Assembly (NCBI GenBank): GCA_943912835.1
Contig: CALTVJ010000042.1
Coordinates: 1 to 16,971 of the forward strand
Direction: 5' to 3'
DNA length: 16,971 nt
Source of the DNA: an uncultured Porphyromonas sp.
GTDB lineage: Bacteria > Bacteroidota > Bacteroidia > Bacteroidales > Porphyromonadaceae
Under the pieces are notes generated by a model that searched no databases, had not been told where the DNA came from, and saw nothing but the letters and a program-made list of their open reading frames with translations. A program made the translations under genes and the position numbers. Of this stretch, positions 1-7,930 are shown piece after piece. Each line of letters begins with the position of its first letter. Positions within the stretch are counted from its first letter, which is position 1.

Positions 1-45
1 CGGCATAGCCCGAGTAAACTCGGCTCTGCGCTCGGCTTATGCTAT
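1..45. repeat. Nested palindromes at window edge
   Basis: GCATAGC (3-9) can pair with GCTTATGC (35-42) with one bulged T. Inside lies the perfect palindrome CCGAGTAAACTCGG (10-23). CTCGGCT also occurs twice directly, at 19-25 and 31-37. No open reading frame is visible here. The structure may be the end of a terminator or a structured RNA belonging to a gene left of the window, but the edge cuts the context off. Confidence 0.45.
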
Positions 46-76
46 CCTTGCGATTACCGCATTCTGCAAAATCTCT

Positions 77-105
77 CAAAATGACAAGTCAAACTTGTTA
101 TTTTG
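77..105. terminator. AT-rich 13-bp hairpin, possible terminator
   Basis: The arms 77-89 and 93-105 pair over 13 bp, with one G-T wobble in plus-strand RNA, around the triloop CAA. The right arm ends in ATTTTG, so a plus-strand transcript from the left would form a hairpin with a short U-tract. It could equally be a protein-binding dyad upstream of the kinase gene at 168. No gene for it to terminate is visible in the window. Confidence 0.4.
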
Positions 106-155
106 TAACCCGTGCAACGGTCTCCTTTGGGGGCGAATGATTGGCGATTTATGCG

Positions 156-163
156 TATCTTTG
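156..163 (+). promoter_or_regulatory. Bacteroidetes -7 promoter element
   Basis: TATCTTTG matches the Bacteroidetes sigma-ABfr -7 consensus TAnnTTTG. It ends only 4 bp before the ATG of the kinase gene. The nearest TTTG (126-129) is 26 bp upstream, longer than the usual 19-21 bp, so the -33 box is weak or absent. Because the element is centred near -7, transcription would begin at or next to the start codon. Confidence 0.5.
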
Positions 164-167
164 AGAT

Positions 168-1121
168 ATGAAGCGGGGAGAGCATATTGTTGCAAATGAA
201 GTCTATCTACCTTTGATTAAGGGGCTTATTGCCGACGTGGAGACGATGCGCCAAGATGAAGACACTTGGGTCGAACCTATATATATGGGGCGCAATAAAC
301 TCTATCGGATTAGGAGAGGAGAGGAGAGCTTCGTCGTCAAACACTTTGCTTCGTTGGGCTTCTTAAAGAGCGTCTACTATACGCATCTATCTCCGAGTAA
401 GGCGGAGCGGTCACATCGCTATGCTTTGGAACTTCGCAATCGTGGCGTTGCCACACCCGAGAGTATAGGTTATATTTTGCGTTATGATGCTTGGGGACTT
501 GTCCGAGAGAGCTATTATGTTTGCCGAGATGTGGGGCGTAAGGCCTGCGACTTGCAAGCCCATGCTCGCGCTTGGGCTTCGCCAGAGGGCTTTATGGAGG
601 CTTTGGCTGACTATTTACTCTCTGTACATCGTGCAGGAGTGGAGCATCTAGACCTCTCCCCAGGTAATATCCTCTATGAGCCACAGCGTGTCGAGGGGGA
701 GGAGGTGTATGACTTTCGGTTGATAGACCTCAATCGGATGAAGTTGCACGATGCGCCATTGAGTCGTCGGCAAGTGCTTGCCAACTTGGCTCGTCTGATG
801 AATACACGTTCGGCAACACGCCGTTTGGCTTACAACTATGCCTTGGCGGCATCTTGGGAGCCCGACAGTTTTGTGGCAGAGCTTGAGAAGGTCTGCGATA
901 CCTTTTGGCGTAAACGTTGGCTCAAACTTTCGTATCGCTATGCTAAACGCCATTTAGGTGTGGGCGCATGGACTTTTCTCTACCAACTTTGTCGCTATTA
1001 TTTCGCCTTGATGAGGGGACGAAAAAATGAGGCAGAGCGACTCTATCGTCGCTATTTACAGAGGGAAGATATTAGACATATTGAGCGCAGTAAGAGGGGG
1101 TTCTCTTATCGCTACAAATAA
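168..1121 (+). CDS. WaaP/InaA-like lipopolysaccharide kinase family protein
   Basis: This 317-residue protein has the fold signature of the small protein-kinase-like enzymes that phosphorylate sugars of the LPS core (Kdo kinase/WaaP/InaA group). Visible elements are the likely ATP-binding lysine in VVKHF (K58), the catalytic loop HLDLSPGN (H160, D162, N167), and the metal-binding aspartate of the DFG-equivalent DLNR (D187). No signal peptide or membrane segment is seen, so it should be cytoplasmic. The ATG is the earliest possible start, since an in-frame TGA lies at 162-164. It is followed after 17 bp by a glycosyltransferase, which supports a role in making a surface glycan or lipid A-core. 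The exact substrate cannot be read from sequence; an atypical protein kinase is less likely. Confidence 0.75.
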   Translation: MKRGEHIVANEVYLPLIKGLIADVETMRQDEDTWVEPIYMGRNKLYRIRRGEESFVVKHFASLGFLKSVYYTHLSPSKAERSHRYALELRNRGVATPESIGYILRYDAWGLVRESYYVCRDVGRKACDLQAHARAWASPEGFMEALADYLLSVHRAGVEHLDLSPGNILYEPQRVEGEEVYDFRLIDLNRMKLHDAPLSRRQVLANLARLMNTRSATRRLAYNYALAASWEPDSFVAELEKVCDTFWRKRWLKLSYRYAKRHLGVGAWTFLYQLCRYYFALMRGRKNEAERLYRRYLQREDIRHIERSKRGFSYRYK

Positions 1122-1138
1122 GATTGTACAAAGACTAT

Positions 1139-2281
1139 ATGAATATCGCTTTTGATGCTAAGCGCATCACACACAATGCCACAGGTTTAGGTAATTATAG
1201 CCGATTTGTTGTTGGGGCTTTGGCAGAGTATTATCCAGAGAATAATTATCTGTTATGCTCACCCAAGCCTGGCAACATACGCCTATATGAGCAGCTTCTC
1301 GAATCGCGCTCGGTTAAGCTCCATACTCCCGAGACCAAGTTTGGGCAGAGCTTTGGAGCTTATTGGCGTAATTGGGGGCTCAAATCTATGCTTGATGCCG
1401 AAGAAGTTGATATTTATCATGGGCTTTCCAACGAGTTACCTATCGGCTTATACAATTACAAACGTATAGGTACGGTGCTGACGATGCATGACTTAGCTTT
1501 TATTCGTTATCCGAAGTTTTACAATGTGATAGATAGCTTGATGTATCGCAAAAAATACGGAGCTTCGGCGCGTCATGCAGACCATGTCGTGGCAGTGAGC
1601 GAATATACAAGGCAAGATGTAATCAATTATTTTGGTGTTGAGCCCGAGCGGGTGTCGGTCGTGTATCAAGGTTGTTCGCCTATCTTTGCCCATCTTAAAC
1701 CCGAGCAGGTGGCTTTCGTACGAGGGCATTATCAACTGCCAGAGCGTTATATCCTCTTTGTCGGAAGTATTGAAGAACGCAAGAATTTAGCTTTGGCTGT
1801 ATCTGCATTGGCACAACTCCCAGACAGAGAGATTTGTTTGGTTGCCGTAGGTCGTCGTACGCCCTATTGCGACTTTGTTCAGGCTGAGGCAAGACGTCTA
1901 GGCTTGGAGCGTCGTGTGCGCTTGTTTCATAATATCCCTACAGAGCATCTGCCTGGTTTTTATGGCGGGGCAAGTGTCTTTGTGTATCCCTCACGTTTTG
2001 AGGGCTTCGGTATCCCGATTATAGAGGCACTAAATGCTGGAACCCCTGTGATTGGGGCGACTGGTAGTTGTTTAGAGGAGGCAGGAGGACCTCATAGCCT
2101 ATATACTTCGCCCGATGATGCCGAGGAGCTTGCCGAGCTTTTGAAACAAGTGTTGTGGGACGAAGACCGTGCCGAAACGATGCGTCAAGAGGGGAAAATT
2201 TATGCTAGACGATTTAGCCCCAAACAAATAATGAAAGAGCTTCGCGCCATCTACGAGAACGTACTACTTACTCATGATTAA
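1139..2281 (+). CDS. GT4-family glycosyltransferase
   Basis: This protein of about 380 residues transfers a sugar from a nucleotide-sugar donor and belongs to the retaining GT-B, GT4 (GT1-like) superfamily. The N-terminal Rossmann half opens with MNIAFDAKR and a glycine-rich acceptor-side loop (NATGLGNYSR). The C-terminal donor-binding half has GSIEERKN and the E-x7-E motif in EGFGIPIIEALNAG (E288 and E296). I chose the ATG at 1139; an in-frame TTG at 1124 would add only five residues and is less likely. The gene lies 17 bp after the WaaP-like kinase and 23 bp before dnaE, so all three probably share a transcript. The product is probably a cytoplasmic enzyme of LPS or exopolysaccharide assembly. 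Donor and acceptor are unknown. Confidence 0.85.
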   Translation: MNIAFDAKRITHNATGLGNYSRFVVGALAEYYPENNYLLCSPKPGNIRLYEQLLESRSVKLHTPETKFGQSFGAYWRNWGLKSMLDAEEVDIYHGLSNELPIGLYNYKRIGTVLTMHDLAFIRYPKFYNVIDSLMYRKKYGASARHADHVVAVSEYTRQDVINYFGVEPERVSVVYQGCSPIFAHLKPEQVAFVRGHYQLPERYILFVGSIEERKNLALAVSALAQLPDREICLVAVGRRTPYCDFVQAEARRLGLERRVRLFHNIPTEHLPGFYGGASVFVYPSRFEGFGIPIIEALNAGTPVIGATGSCLEEAGGPHSLYTSPDDAEELAELLKQVLWDEDRAETMRQEGKIYARRFSPKQIMKELRAIYENVLLTHD

Positions 2282-2304
2282 CACATTTATAGCACATTAG
2301 ATAT

Positions 2305-5300
2305 ATGGTACCATACGCCCATCTACATGTACATTCGCAATACTCTCTGTTGGACGGACAGGCGTCTATCAAACGCCTAGTAGACAAAGCTATTGGTGAT
2401 GGTATGCGGGGAATCGCCCTGACGGACCATGGCTCGATGTTTGGTATCAAAGAGTTTTATAACGAGGTCAAAAAGCGCAATGCACCTCATCAACAAAAAA
2501 TTAAGGAACTACAAGGGCGCATCCAAGAGCTACAAGCATCAGTGGAGGGAGTAGACGAAGCTCAAATCGTAGCTTTACAAGAGGAGCTACGGGATGTAGA
2601 GCAAAAAGTCTTCAAGCCGATCATCGGCTGTGAGGTTTACTGCGCACGCCGTCATCGTTCGCTCAAAGAGAAGGACGTTCCGCATCCTTATTACCCTAAA
2701 CGTTCAATAGACAATAGTGGTTGGCATTTGGTCTTGCTGGCTAAGAACAAGCAGGGCTACCTCAATCTCATTAAGATGGTGAGCTATGCATGGACAGAAG
2801 GGTTCTATGGTAAGCCTCGCATTGACAAAGAGCTCCTCGAGAAGTATCACGAGGGGATTATCGTTAGTTCTGCTTGTCTTGGGGGAGAAGTGCCACAGCA
2901 TATCATGCACAATCACGTCGAGGAGGCAGAGCGTTCAATAGAATGGTTTAAGGGGATTTTTGGCGAAGATTACTACTTAGAGATTCAGCGACACAAGACG
3001 AACAAACCAAACGCCAACACAGAGACCTATGAGGAGCAAGAGCGGGTCAATAAAGTCTTGCTCGAACTGGCAGAGAAACACGATGTCAAGGTCATAGCCA
3101 CCAACGATAGTCACTTCGTCAATGAAGAAGATGCCGAGGCGCACGACCGCTTAGTCTGCCTCAGCACAGGTAAGCAGGTGCATGACCAAAATCGTATGCA
3201 CTATACGAAGCAAGAGTGGATCAAGACACAAGCAGAGATGAACGAGATCTTTGCTGACCTGCCTTTTGCTTTGCAAAATACGCAAGAGATTGTCGATAAG
3301 GTAGAGCTATACAGCATTGATAATCCTCCGCTTATGCCCGACTTTCCCATCCCCGAGGGTTTTGCCGATGATGACGACTATCTACATTATCTGACTTACA
3401 AGGGTGCAGAACGCAAATATGCCGATGCGCTTACTGACGAAGTGCGTGAGCGCATAGACTTTGAGCTCGAGACGATTAAGAAGATGGGCTTCCCTGGTTA
3501 CTTTTTGATTGTGCAGGACTTCATTGCTTCGGCTCGTGAAATGGGCGTTTTCGTTGGCCCTGGTCGTGGTAGTGCTGCTGGTAGTGCTGTGGCATATTGC
3601 TTAGGGATAACGGACATAGACCCGATTAAGTATGATTTGCTGTTTGAGCGTTTCCTCAATCCCGACCGTATCTCGATGCCTGATATTGATATTGACTTTG
3701 ATGATGATGGACGTGCCGAGGTCTTGCGTTGGGTTACCAACAAATACGGAGCAGAAAAAGTCGCTCATATCATTACCTACGGCACGATGGCAACCAAAAG
3801 TAGTATCAAAGACGTGGCTCGTGTCTATGGTGTCGATATCCCGACAAGCAACCGCCTCGCGAAACTCATTCCCGATAAGATAGAGGGCGTGAAGAAAGTG
3901 AATTTGAAGGCCGCGATTGAGCACGTTCCTGAGCTCGCGAAAGCCGCTGTCGGTACTGACGAGCTCGTACGCGAAACCCTCAAATATGCGCAACAGCTCG
4001 AGGGGAATGTCCGTAATACGGGCGTTCATGCTTGTGGGATTATCATCGGGAAGACCGATATTAGTGATGTTGTACCGATTAGTGCTGTTGAGGATAAGGA
4101 TACCAAAGAGAAACTATTAGTAACGCAATATGAGGGCTCCGTTATCGAAGAAACGGGGTTAATCAAAATGGACTTCTTAGGGCTGAAAACACTCTCAGTC
4201 CTCAAAGAGGCTTTGGAGAATATCAAGCGTAGCCGAGGCATCACGATAGACATAGATAAGATTCCACTCGATGATGCTAAGACTTACGAGCTGTATAGCC
4301 AAGGGCGAACGATTGGGACGTTTCAGTTTGAGTCGCCAGGGATGCAGAAGTACTTGCGTGAGCTTAAACCTACGGTCTTTGAGGACCTTATAGCGATGAA
4401 TGCGCTCTATCGTCCTGGCCCTATGGAGTATATTCCAGACTTTATCAACCGTAAGTATGGTCGTAGCCCGATTGAGTATGACCTCCCCTGTATGGAGCGT
4501 TATCTCAAAGAGACTTATGGTATTACCGTGTATCAAGAGCAGGTCATGCTCCTGAGCCGTGAAATAGCCAACTTTACGCGAGGTCAGAGTGATGAGCTGC
4601 GTAAGGCTATGGGTAAGAAGCTCGAGGACAAAATGAAAGCCCTCAAAGAGAAGTTTATAGACGGCGGGACGAAGAATGGTTACGACATCAAAGTCTTAGA
4701 CAAGATTTGGGCGGACTGGGCTAAGTTTGCGAGCTATGCTTTCAATAAGAGTCATGCGACCTGTTATAGTTGGATTGCTTATCAGACGGCTTATCTCAAA
4801 GCGAATTATCCGAGCGAATATCTTGCAGGGGCACTTAGTCGCAACCTCAACAACATCTCCGAGGTCACGAAGCTCATGGACGAGGCACGTTCATTGGGGA
4901 TTAAGGTATTGGGACCAGATGTGAATGAGTCGGAGGCAAAGTTCTCTGTTAATGCCGAGGGGCATATTCGCTTCGGGTTATCGGCGATTAAGAATGTTGG
5001 GGCTTCGGTTGTGGAGAATATCTTGGCAGCAAGAGAAGCAGGTGGAGCCTTCAAGGATGTCTACGATTTCTTTGAGCGTATAGACCTTGGGGTAATCAAC
5101 AGCAAAGCAATCGATAGCTTGGTCTATGCTGGGAGCTTAGATACTTTTGGCATCAAACGTGAGTTGTATCACGACCCAGCCCCAGGGGCGAGAGCCGAGG
5201 ATACGTTTATCGCTACACTTATTCGCTATGGTAAGAGTATTCAGGAGGATAGGCACATTAGTGAGAACTCTCTCTTTGGTGCCGAAGACGAGGGTATGCA

Positions 5301-5988
5301 GATACCACGCCCAGCGAAGCCAACACACGAACCTTCAACAGGTGACCTCGATAGGCTAAGTAAAGAGAAAGATTTGGTTGGTCTCTATCTGTCTGCCAAT
5401 CCCCTTGCACCCTATCGCTTGCTCTTGAATTACTATTGTACGCTCAATACCGTAACCTTGCCCGAGAAGCTCGAGGAGGCACAGCGAGGCTCTTACAAGA
5501 TTGGGGGCATGATTACCCGAGTCTTTGAGGGGCGGACGAAGAATGGTAATCTCTATGGTCGTCTGACGCTTGAGGATTATCACGGCTCTTATGAGTTTGC
5601 TATCTTCGGAGATAGATATATGCAGCTGAAAGGCTTCATAAACAAGGATAGTACTGTGATGATATATGGCGATATAGAGGCTCGTCCGTTCTACCCTGAT
5701 GAGTATGAGTTTAGCATCAAGCGCATCACCGAGATGACGGACAAGCTCCAAGAGGAGAGTCTAAAAGCCATGCAAATAACCATGCCTGTGACAGAGATTG
5801 ATGCCGTTGTGATGCACGACCTAGGTCAATTCCTTGTGAACAATAAAGGGCATGCTAAGTTATATATACGACTCCAAGACCCAAGAGGTCGTTTCGACAC
5901 AACTCTTGAGTATCGCCCTGGTGTCAAACCTACGCCTGCTATCCTAGAATACTGCGAAGAGCACGGCTACGAATTTATCGCTAAATAA
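2305..5988 (+). CDS. dnaE: DNA polymerase III subunit alpha
   Basis: This is the replicative polymerase catalytic subunit of the DnaE class, 1227 residues against about 1160 in E. coli. The N-terminal PHP domain (about 1-290) keeps metal-ligand-like residues: H8 and H10 in HLHVH, D41-H42, E110, H141, C191, D268 and H270. A charged, helix-prone insert occupies about 59-102. The C-family polymerase core has GPGRGSAAGS, the two catalytic aspartates of PDIDIDF (D460, D462), and the third in KMDFLGL (D623). FNKSHA in the conserved core and an OB-fold (about 1064-1140) follow. ENSLF (987-991) resembles the beta-clamp pentapeptide. The ATG follows the glycosyltransferase by 23 bp with no obvious promoter, so transcription probably reads through from upstream. 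trxA follows after 26 bp. Confidence 0.97.
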   Translation: MVPYAHLHVHSQYSLLDGQASIKRLVDKAIGDGMRGIALTDHGSMFGIKEFYNEVKKRNAPHQQKIKELQGRIQELQASVEGVDEAQIVALQEELRDVEQKVFKPIIGCEVYCARRHRSLKEKDVPHPYYPKRSIDNSGWHLVLLAKNKQGYLNLIKMVSYAWTEGFYGKPRIDKELLEKYHEGIIVSSACLGGEVPQHIMHNHVEEAERSIEWFKGIFGEDYYLEIQRHKTNKPNANTETYEEQERVNKVLLELAEKHDVKVIATNDSHFVNEEDAEAHDRLVCLSTGKQVHDQNRMHYTKQEWIKTQAEMNEIFADLPFALQNTQEIVDKVELYSIDNPPLMPDFPIPEGFADDDDYLHYLTYKGAERKYADALTDEVRERIDFELETIKKMGFPGYFLIVQDFIASAREMGVFVGPGRGSAAGSAVAYCLGITDIDPIKYDLLFERFLNPDRISMPDIDIDFDDDGRAEVLRWVTNKYGAEKVAHIITYGTMATKSSIKDVARVYGVDIPTSNRLAKLIPDKIEGVKKVNLKAAIEHVPELAKAAVGTDELVRETLKYAQQLEGNVRNTGVHACGIIIGKTDISDVVPISAVEDKDTKEKLLVTQYEGSVIEETGLIKMDFLGLKTLSVLKEALENIKRSRGITIDIDKIPLDDAKTYELYSQGRTIGTFQFESPGMQKYLRELKPTVFEDLIAMNALYRPGPMEYIPDFINRKYGRSPIEYDLPCMERYLKETYGITVYQEQVMLLSREIANFTRGQSDELRKAMGKKLEDKMKALKEKFIDGGTKNGYDIKVLDKIWADWAKFASYAFNKSHATCYSWIAYQTAYLKANYPSEYLAGALSRNLNNISEVTKLMDEARSLGIKVLGPDVNESEAKFSVNAEGHIRFGLSAIKNVGASVVENILAAREAGGAFKDVYDFFERIDLGVINSKAIDSLVYAGSLDTFGIKRELYHDPAPGARAEDTFIATLIRYGKSIQEDRHISENSLFGAEDEGMQIPRPAKPTHEPSTGDLDRLSKEKDLVGLYLSANPLAPYRLLLNYYCTLNTVTLPEKLEEAQRGSYKIGGMITRVFEGRTKNGNLYGRLTLEDYHGSYEFAIFGDRYMQLKGFINKDSTVMIYGDIEARPFYPDEYEFSIKRITEMTDKLQEESLKAMQITMPVTEIDAVVMHDLGQFLVNNKGHAKLYIRLQDPRGRFDTTLEYRPGVKPTPAILEYCEEHGYEFIAK

Positions 5989-6014
5989 TAAATCATTAAA
6001 TAATAATTAAGATT

Positions 6015-6329
6015 ATGGCATTACAAATCACAGATGCAGGCTTTGAAGCTTTGCTAAAAGAGAACAAGTACGTTGTAGTAGACTTTTGGGCTACTTGGTG
6101 TGGTCCTTGCCAAATGGTAGGTCCAGTAATTGATGAGCTTGCTAAGGAGTACGAAGGCCGTGTGGCTATTGGTAAGTGTGATGTAGACCAAAACAATGCT
6201 TTGCCAGCTCAGTTTGGTGTCCGCAACATCCCTACAATCCTTTTCTTCAAAGATGGTGAGCTTGTTAATAAGCTTGTTGGAGCACAACCAAAGGCTAAGT
6301 TTGTAGAAACTATTGAAGCGATGCTCTAA
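6015..6329 (+). CDS. trxA: Thioredoxin
   Basis: This 104-residue cytoplasmic thioredoxin reduces protein disulfides with electrons from thioredoxin reductase. The length is typical of the single-domain family. The redox site is WCGPC (C29, C32), preceded by the usual DFWAT stretch, and the conserved cis-proline is in NIPTILFF (P73). There is no signal peptide, which separates it from the TlpA/DsbE-like periplasmic thioredoxins common in Bacteroidetes. It starts 26 bp after dnaE and ends at a strong hairpin, so it is the last gene of the plus-strand unit. I recall the same dnaE-thioredoxin adjacency in Porphyromonas gingivalis but could not check it. Confidence 0.96.
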   Translation: MALQITDAGFEALLKENKYVVVDFWATWCGPCQMVGPVIDELAKEYEGRVAIGKCDVDQNNALPAQFGVRNIPTILFFKDGELVNKLVGAQPKAKFVETIEAML

Positions 6330-6360
6330 GCCTTAGTTGCTACGATAAATAGATAAAATC

Positions 6361-6392
6361 AAAGGGCTGTATCGGTTAAGATACAGCCCTTT
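6361..6392. terminator. Bidirectional terminator between trxA and BI-1 gene
   Basis: AAAGGGCTGTATC (6361-6373) and GATACAGCCCTTT (6380-6392) form a perfect 13-bp stem with a 6-nt loop. T-rich tracts follow on both strands (TTTTG on plus; GATTTTATC on minus). It lies 31 bp after trxA and 30 bp after the stop of the convergent minus-strand gene, so it probably terminates both. Confidence 0.9.
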
Positions 6393-6422
6393 TGTTGTGC
6401 TTATGTTTATGGTATAGTCTCT

Positions 6423-7142
6423 CTAATCGCGAGCTCTACCAAGGAAACGTAAGAGGTATAAGAAAAGGTTGATGAAGTCGAGATATAGGTGTAATGCCCC
6501 GAGTACCGAGAGCTTTTGTACCATCTCGTTGTCCTCTTGAACCTCCGAGAATATAGCCTTAAAGCGTTGCATATCCCACGCAGTAAGCCCCGTGAAGATA
6601 ACAACCCCGATAGCCGATGTGACGAAAGCAAGCATAGAGCTCTTGAGGAAGATATTAACCAAACCAGCGATGATGAGACCGATGAGCCCCATCATGAGAA
6701 TGCTTCCCATCTTAGACAGGTCTCTCTTCGTAACGTAGCCATAGAAAGCTGTTGCCGCGAATGTACCTCCCGTGATAAAGAAGGTTGAGGTTAGTGACTC
6801 CATCGTGTAAGCCGCGAAAATATAGCTGAGCGATACACCATTCAGTAGCGAATAGATGCCGAATAGAGCCGTTGCCGTTGAAAAGCTCATCGAGTAAATG
6901 CGACTACTTAGGTACCATACGATACCAAACTCTGCAAAGATAAGTACCCAGAAAGAAGCACTACCTTGCTCCATTAGCCAATAGAATAGGTTCGTTGAGT
7001 AGGTAACGTATGAACTTAGTCCTGTGATCGCTAATCCCATAGCCATCCAAAGAAACATACGCTGTACTAGGCTTGAGAGCAGGCTTGAGTCTTGGTAGAC
7101 ATAGCTTGTTTGCCTGCTGTCTTGTAGATTGTAGTTGTCCAT
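6423..7142 (-). CDS. Bax inhibitor-1/YccA family membrane protein
   Basis: This is a 239-residue integral membrane protein with about seven hydrophobic segments after a short polar N-terminus (to about residue 25). The family hallmarks near the C-terminus are visible: FTGLTAWDMQRFK and the terminal LYLDFINLFLYLLR. Length and topology match bacterial BI-1 homologues (YccA/YbhL; TMBIM superfamily), some of which act as pH-dependent calcium leak channels or interact with FtsH. The role in this organism is unknown. It is the last gene of the minus-strand group, 84 bp after mnmD, and no TAnnTTTG box is visible in that gap, so it may be co-transcribed. It ends at the shared terminator at 6361-6392. 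Confidence 0.9.
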   Translation of the reverse strand: MDNYNLQDSRQTSYVYQDSSLLSSLVQRMFLWMAMGLAITGLSSYVTYSTNLFYWLMEQGSASFWVLIFAEFGIVWYLSSRIYSMSFSTATALFGIYSLLNGVSLSYIFAAYTMESLTSTFFITGGTFAATAFYGYVTKRDLSKMGSILMMGLIGLIIAGLVNIFLKSSMLAFVTSAIGVVIFTGLTAWDMQRFKAIFSEVQEDNEMVQKLSVLGALHLYLDFINLFLYLLRFLGRARD

Positions 7143-7226
7143 ATTATTAATTAGTATTTAATCTTTCTAGATTGTTCGGTAATTAGACATTGTCGTGTCT
7201 GCTTACCTTGTTTCTGTAAAACAGCC

Positions 7227-7925
7227 TTATAGGTTATTTTGTTGATGCGTTTTCGTGGCTCGGAGTATCTCACGCTTGCCCGGAGGGCCAGGTAGACGCT
7301 CAACCAACCAGCCAGCCCTTTGCAGTCGTCGTCTGACTTCGCCTTTGGCGCAATAGGTCGTTAGCACTGCGCCTGCACGGCTCTTGGCATATAGCCGTCT
7401 GAATATCTCCTCTGTCCAAAGCTCGCCCTGTGTCTCGGGAGAGAAGGCATCGAAGTAGATGAGGTCTATTTCGCTCTCGCTTTCGTAGTGCTCAAAACCT
7501 TGCTCCTCTTTGCGTAGAGTGAAGTATTTGCAATCGTCTAGCGAATAGTCTATCCCCCACGGAGCTTGATGCAAAGTTTGTAGATAGGTATCCGAGTCGA
7601 AGTCTTCCATCGGGAAGCTAAGAGCACTATAAACTTCGGCTTTGATAGGATACAACTCTAAGGTTGTGTAATGTATATTGCAGTCCGTGCCGAAGCTCTC
7701 TCGCAGTGTGAGCAGAGCATTGAGCCCCGTGCCGAAGCCATACTCCAAGATGTGGAGGGTGTCGTGCGTGGTATTTTGCCTTAACCAATGCTTGAGCCCC
7801 ATCTCAATAAATATATGTTCGCTCTCGGCTCTTGCCCCATGGATTGAGTGATAGTGCTCGCCAAGGCTGGGGTTGTAAAGTGTCGGTGTACCGTCCTCGG
7901 TCTGGGTGATGATCAGCTTGTGCAT
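7227..7925 (-). CDS. mnmD: tRNA (mnm5s2U34)-methyltransferase, stand-alone MnmD
   Basis: This 232-residue class I (Rossmann) SAM-dependent enzyme carries out the last step of wobble-uridine modification, methylating 5-aminomethyl-2-thiouridine-34 in tRNAs. Motif I is EYGFGTGLN (61-69). The family signature FDAFSP follows the beta-4 strand, and a C-terminal block runs from LTTYCAKGEVRR to LPGPPGKREIL. In E. coli this domain is fused to an FAD oxidoreductase (MnmC); here only the methyltransferase half is present, as in many non-proteobacteria. It would need MnmE/MnmG made elsewhere to supply substrate. The start lies 5 bp after the stop of the SpoU gene, so it is the third gene of an RNA-methyltransferase operon. 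Confidence 0.88.
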   Translation of the reverse strand: MHKLIITQTEDGTPTLYNPSLGEHYHSIHGARAESEHIFIEMGLKHWLRQNTTHDTLHILEYGFGTGLNALLTLRESFGTDCNIHYTTLELYPIKAEVYSALSFPMEDFDSDTYLQTLHQAPWGIDYSLDDCKYFTLRKEEQGFEHYESESEIDLIYFDAFSPETQGELWTEEIFRRLYAKSRAGAVLTTYCAKGEVRRRLQRAGWLVERLPGPPGKREILRATKTHQQNNL

Positions 7926-7930
7926 AGAGC

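Noticed and set aside
1124..1138. TTG start for the glycosyltransferase
   Set aside because: The ATG at 1139 directly precedes the conserved MNIAFDAKR start.
3601..4029. 142-codon antisense open frame within dnaE
   Set aside because: It lies wholly opposite the polymerase core, has no recognisable motif and is best explained by codon bias of the real gene.
7143..7226. Promoter or terminator between mnmD and the BI-1 gene
   Set aside because: Only weak dyads (AGACA/TGTCT, CTGT/ACAG) and no TAnnTTTG on the minus strand.
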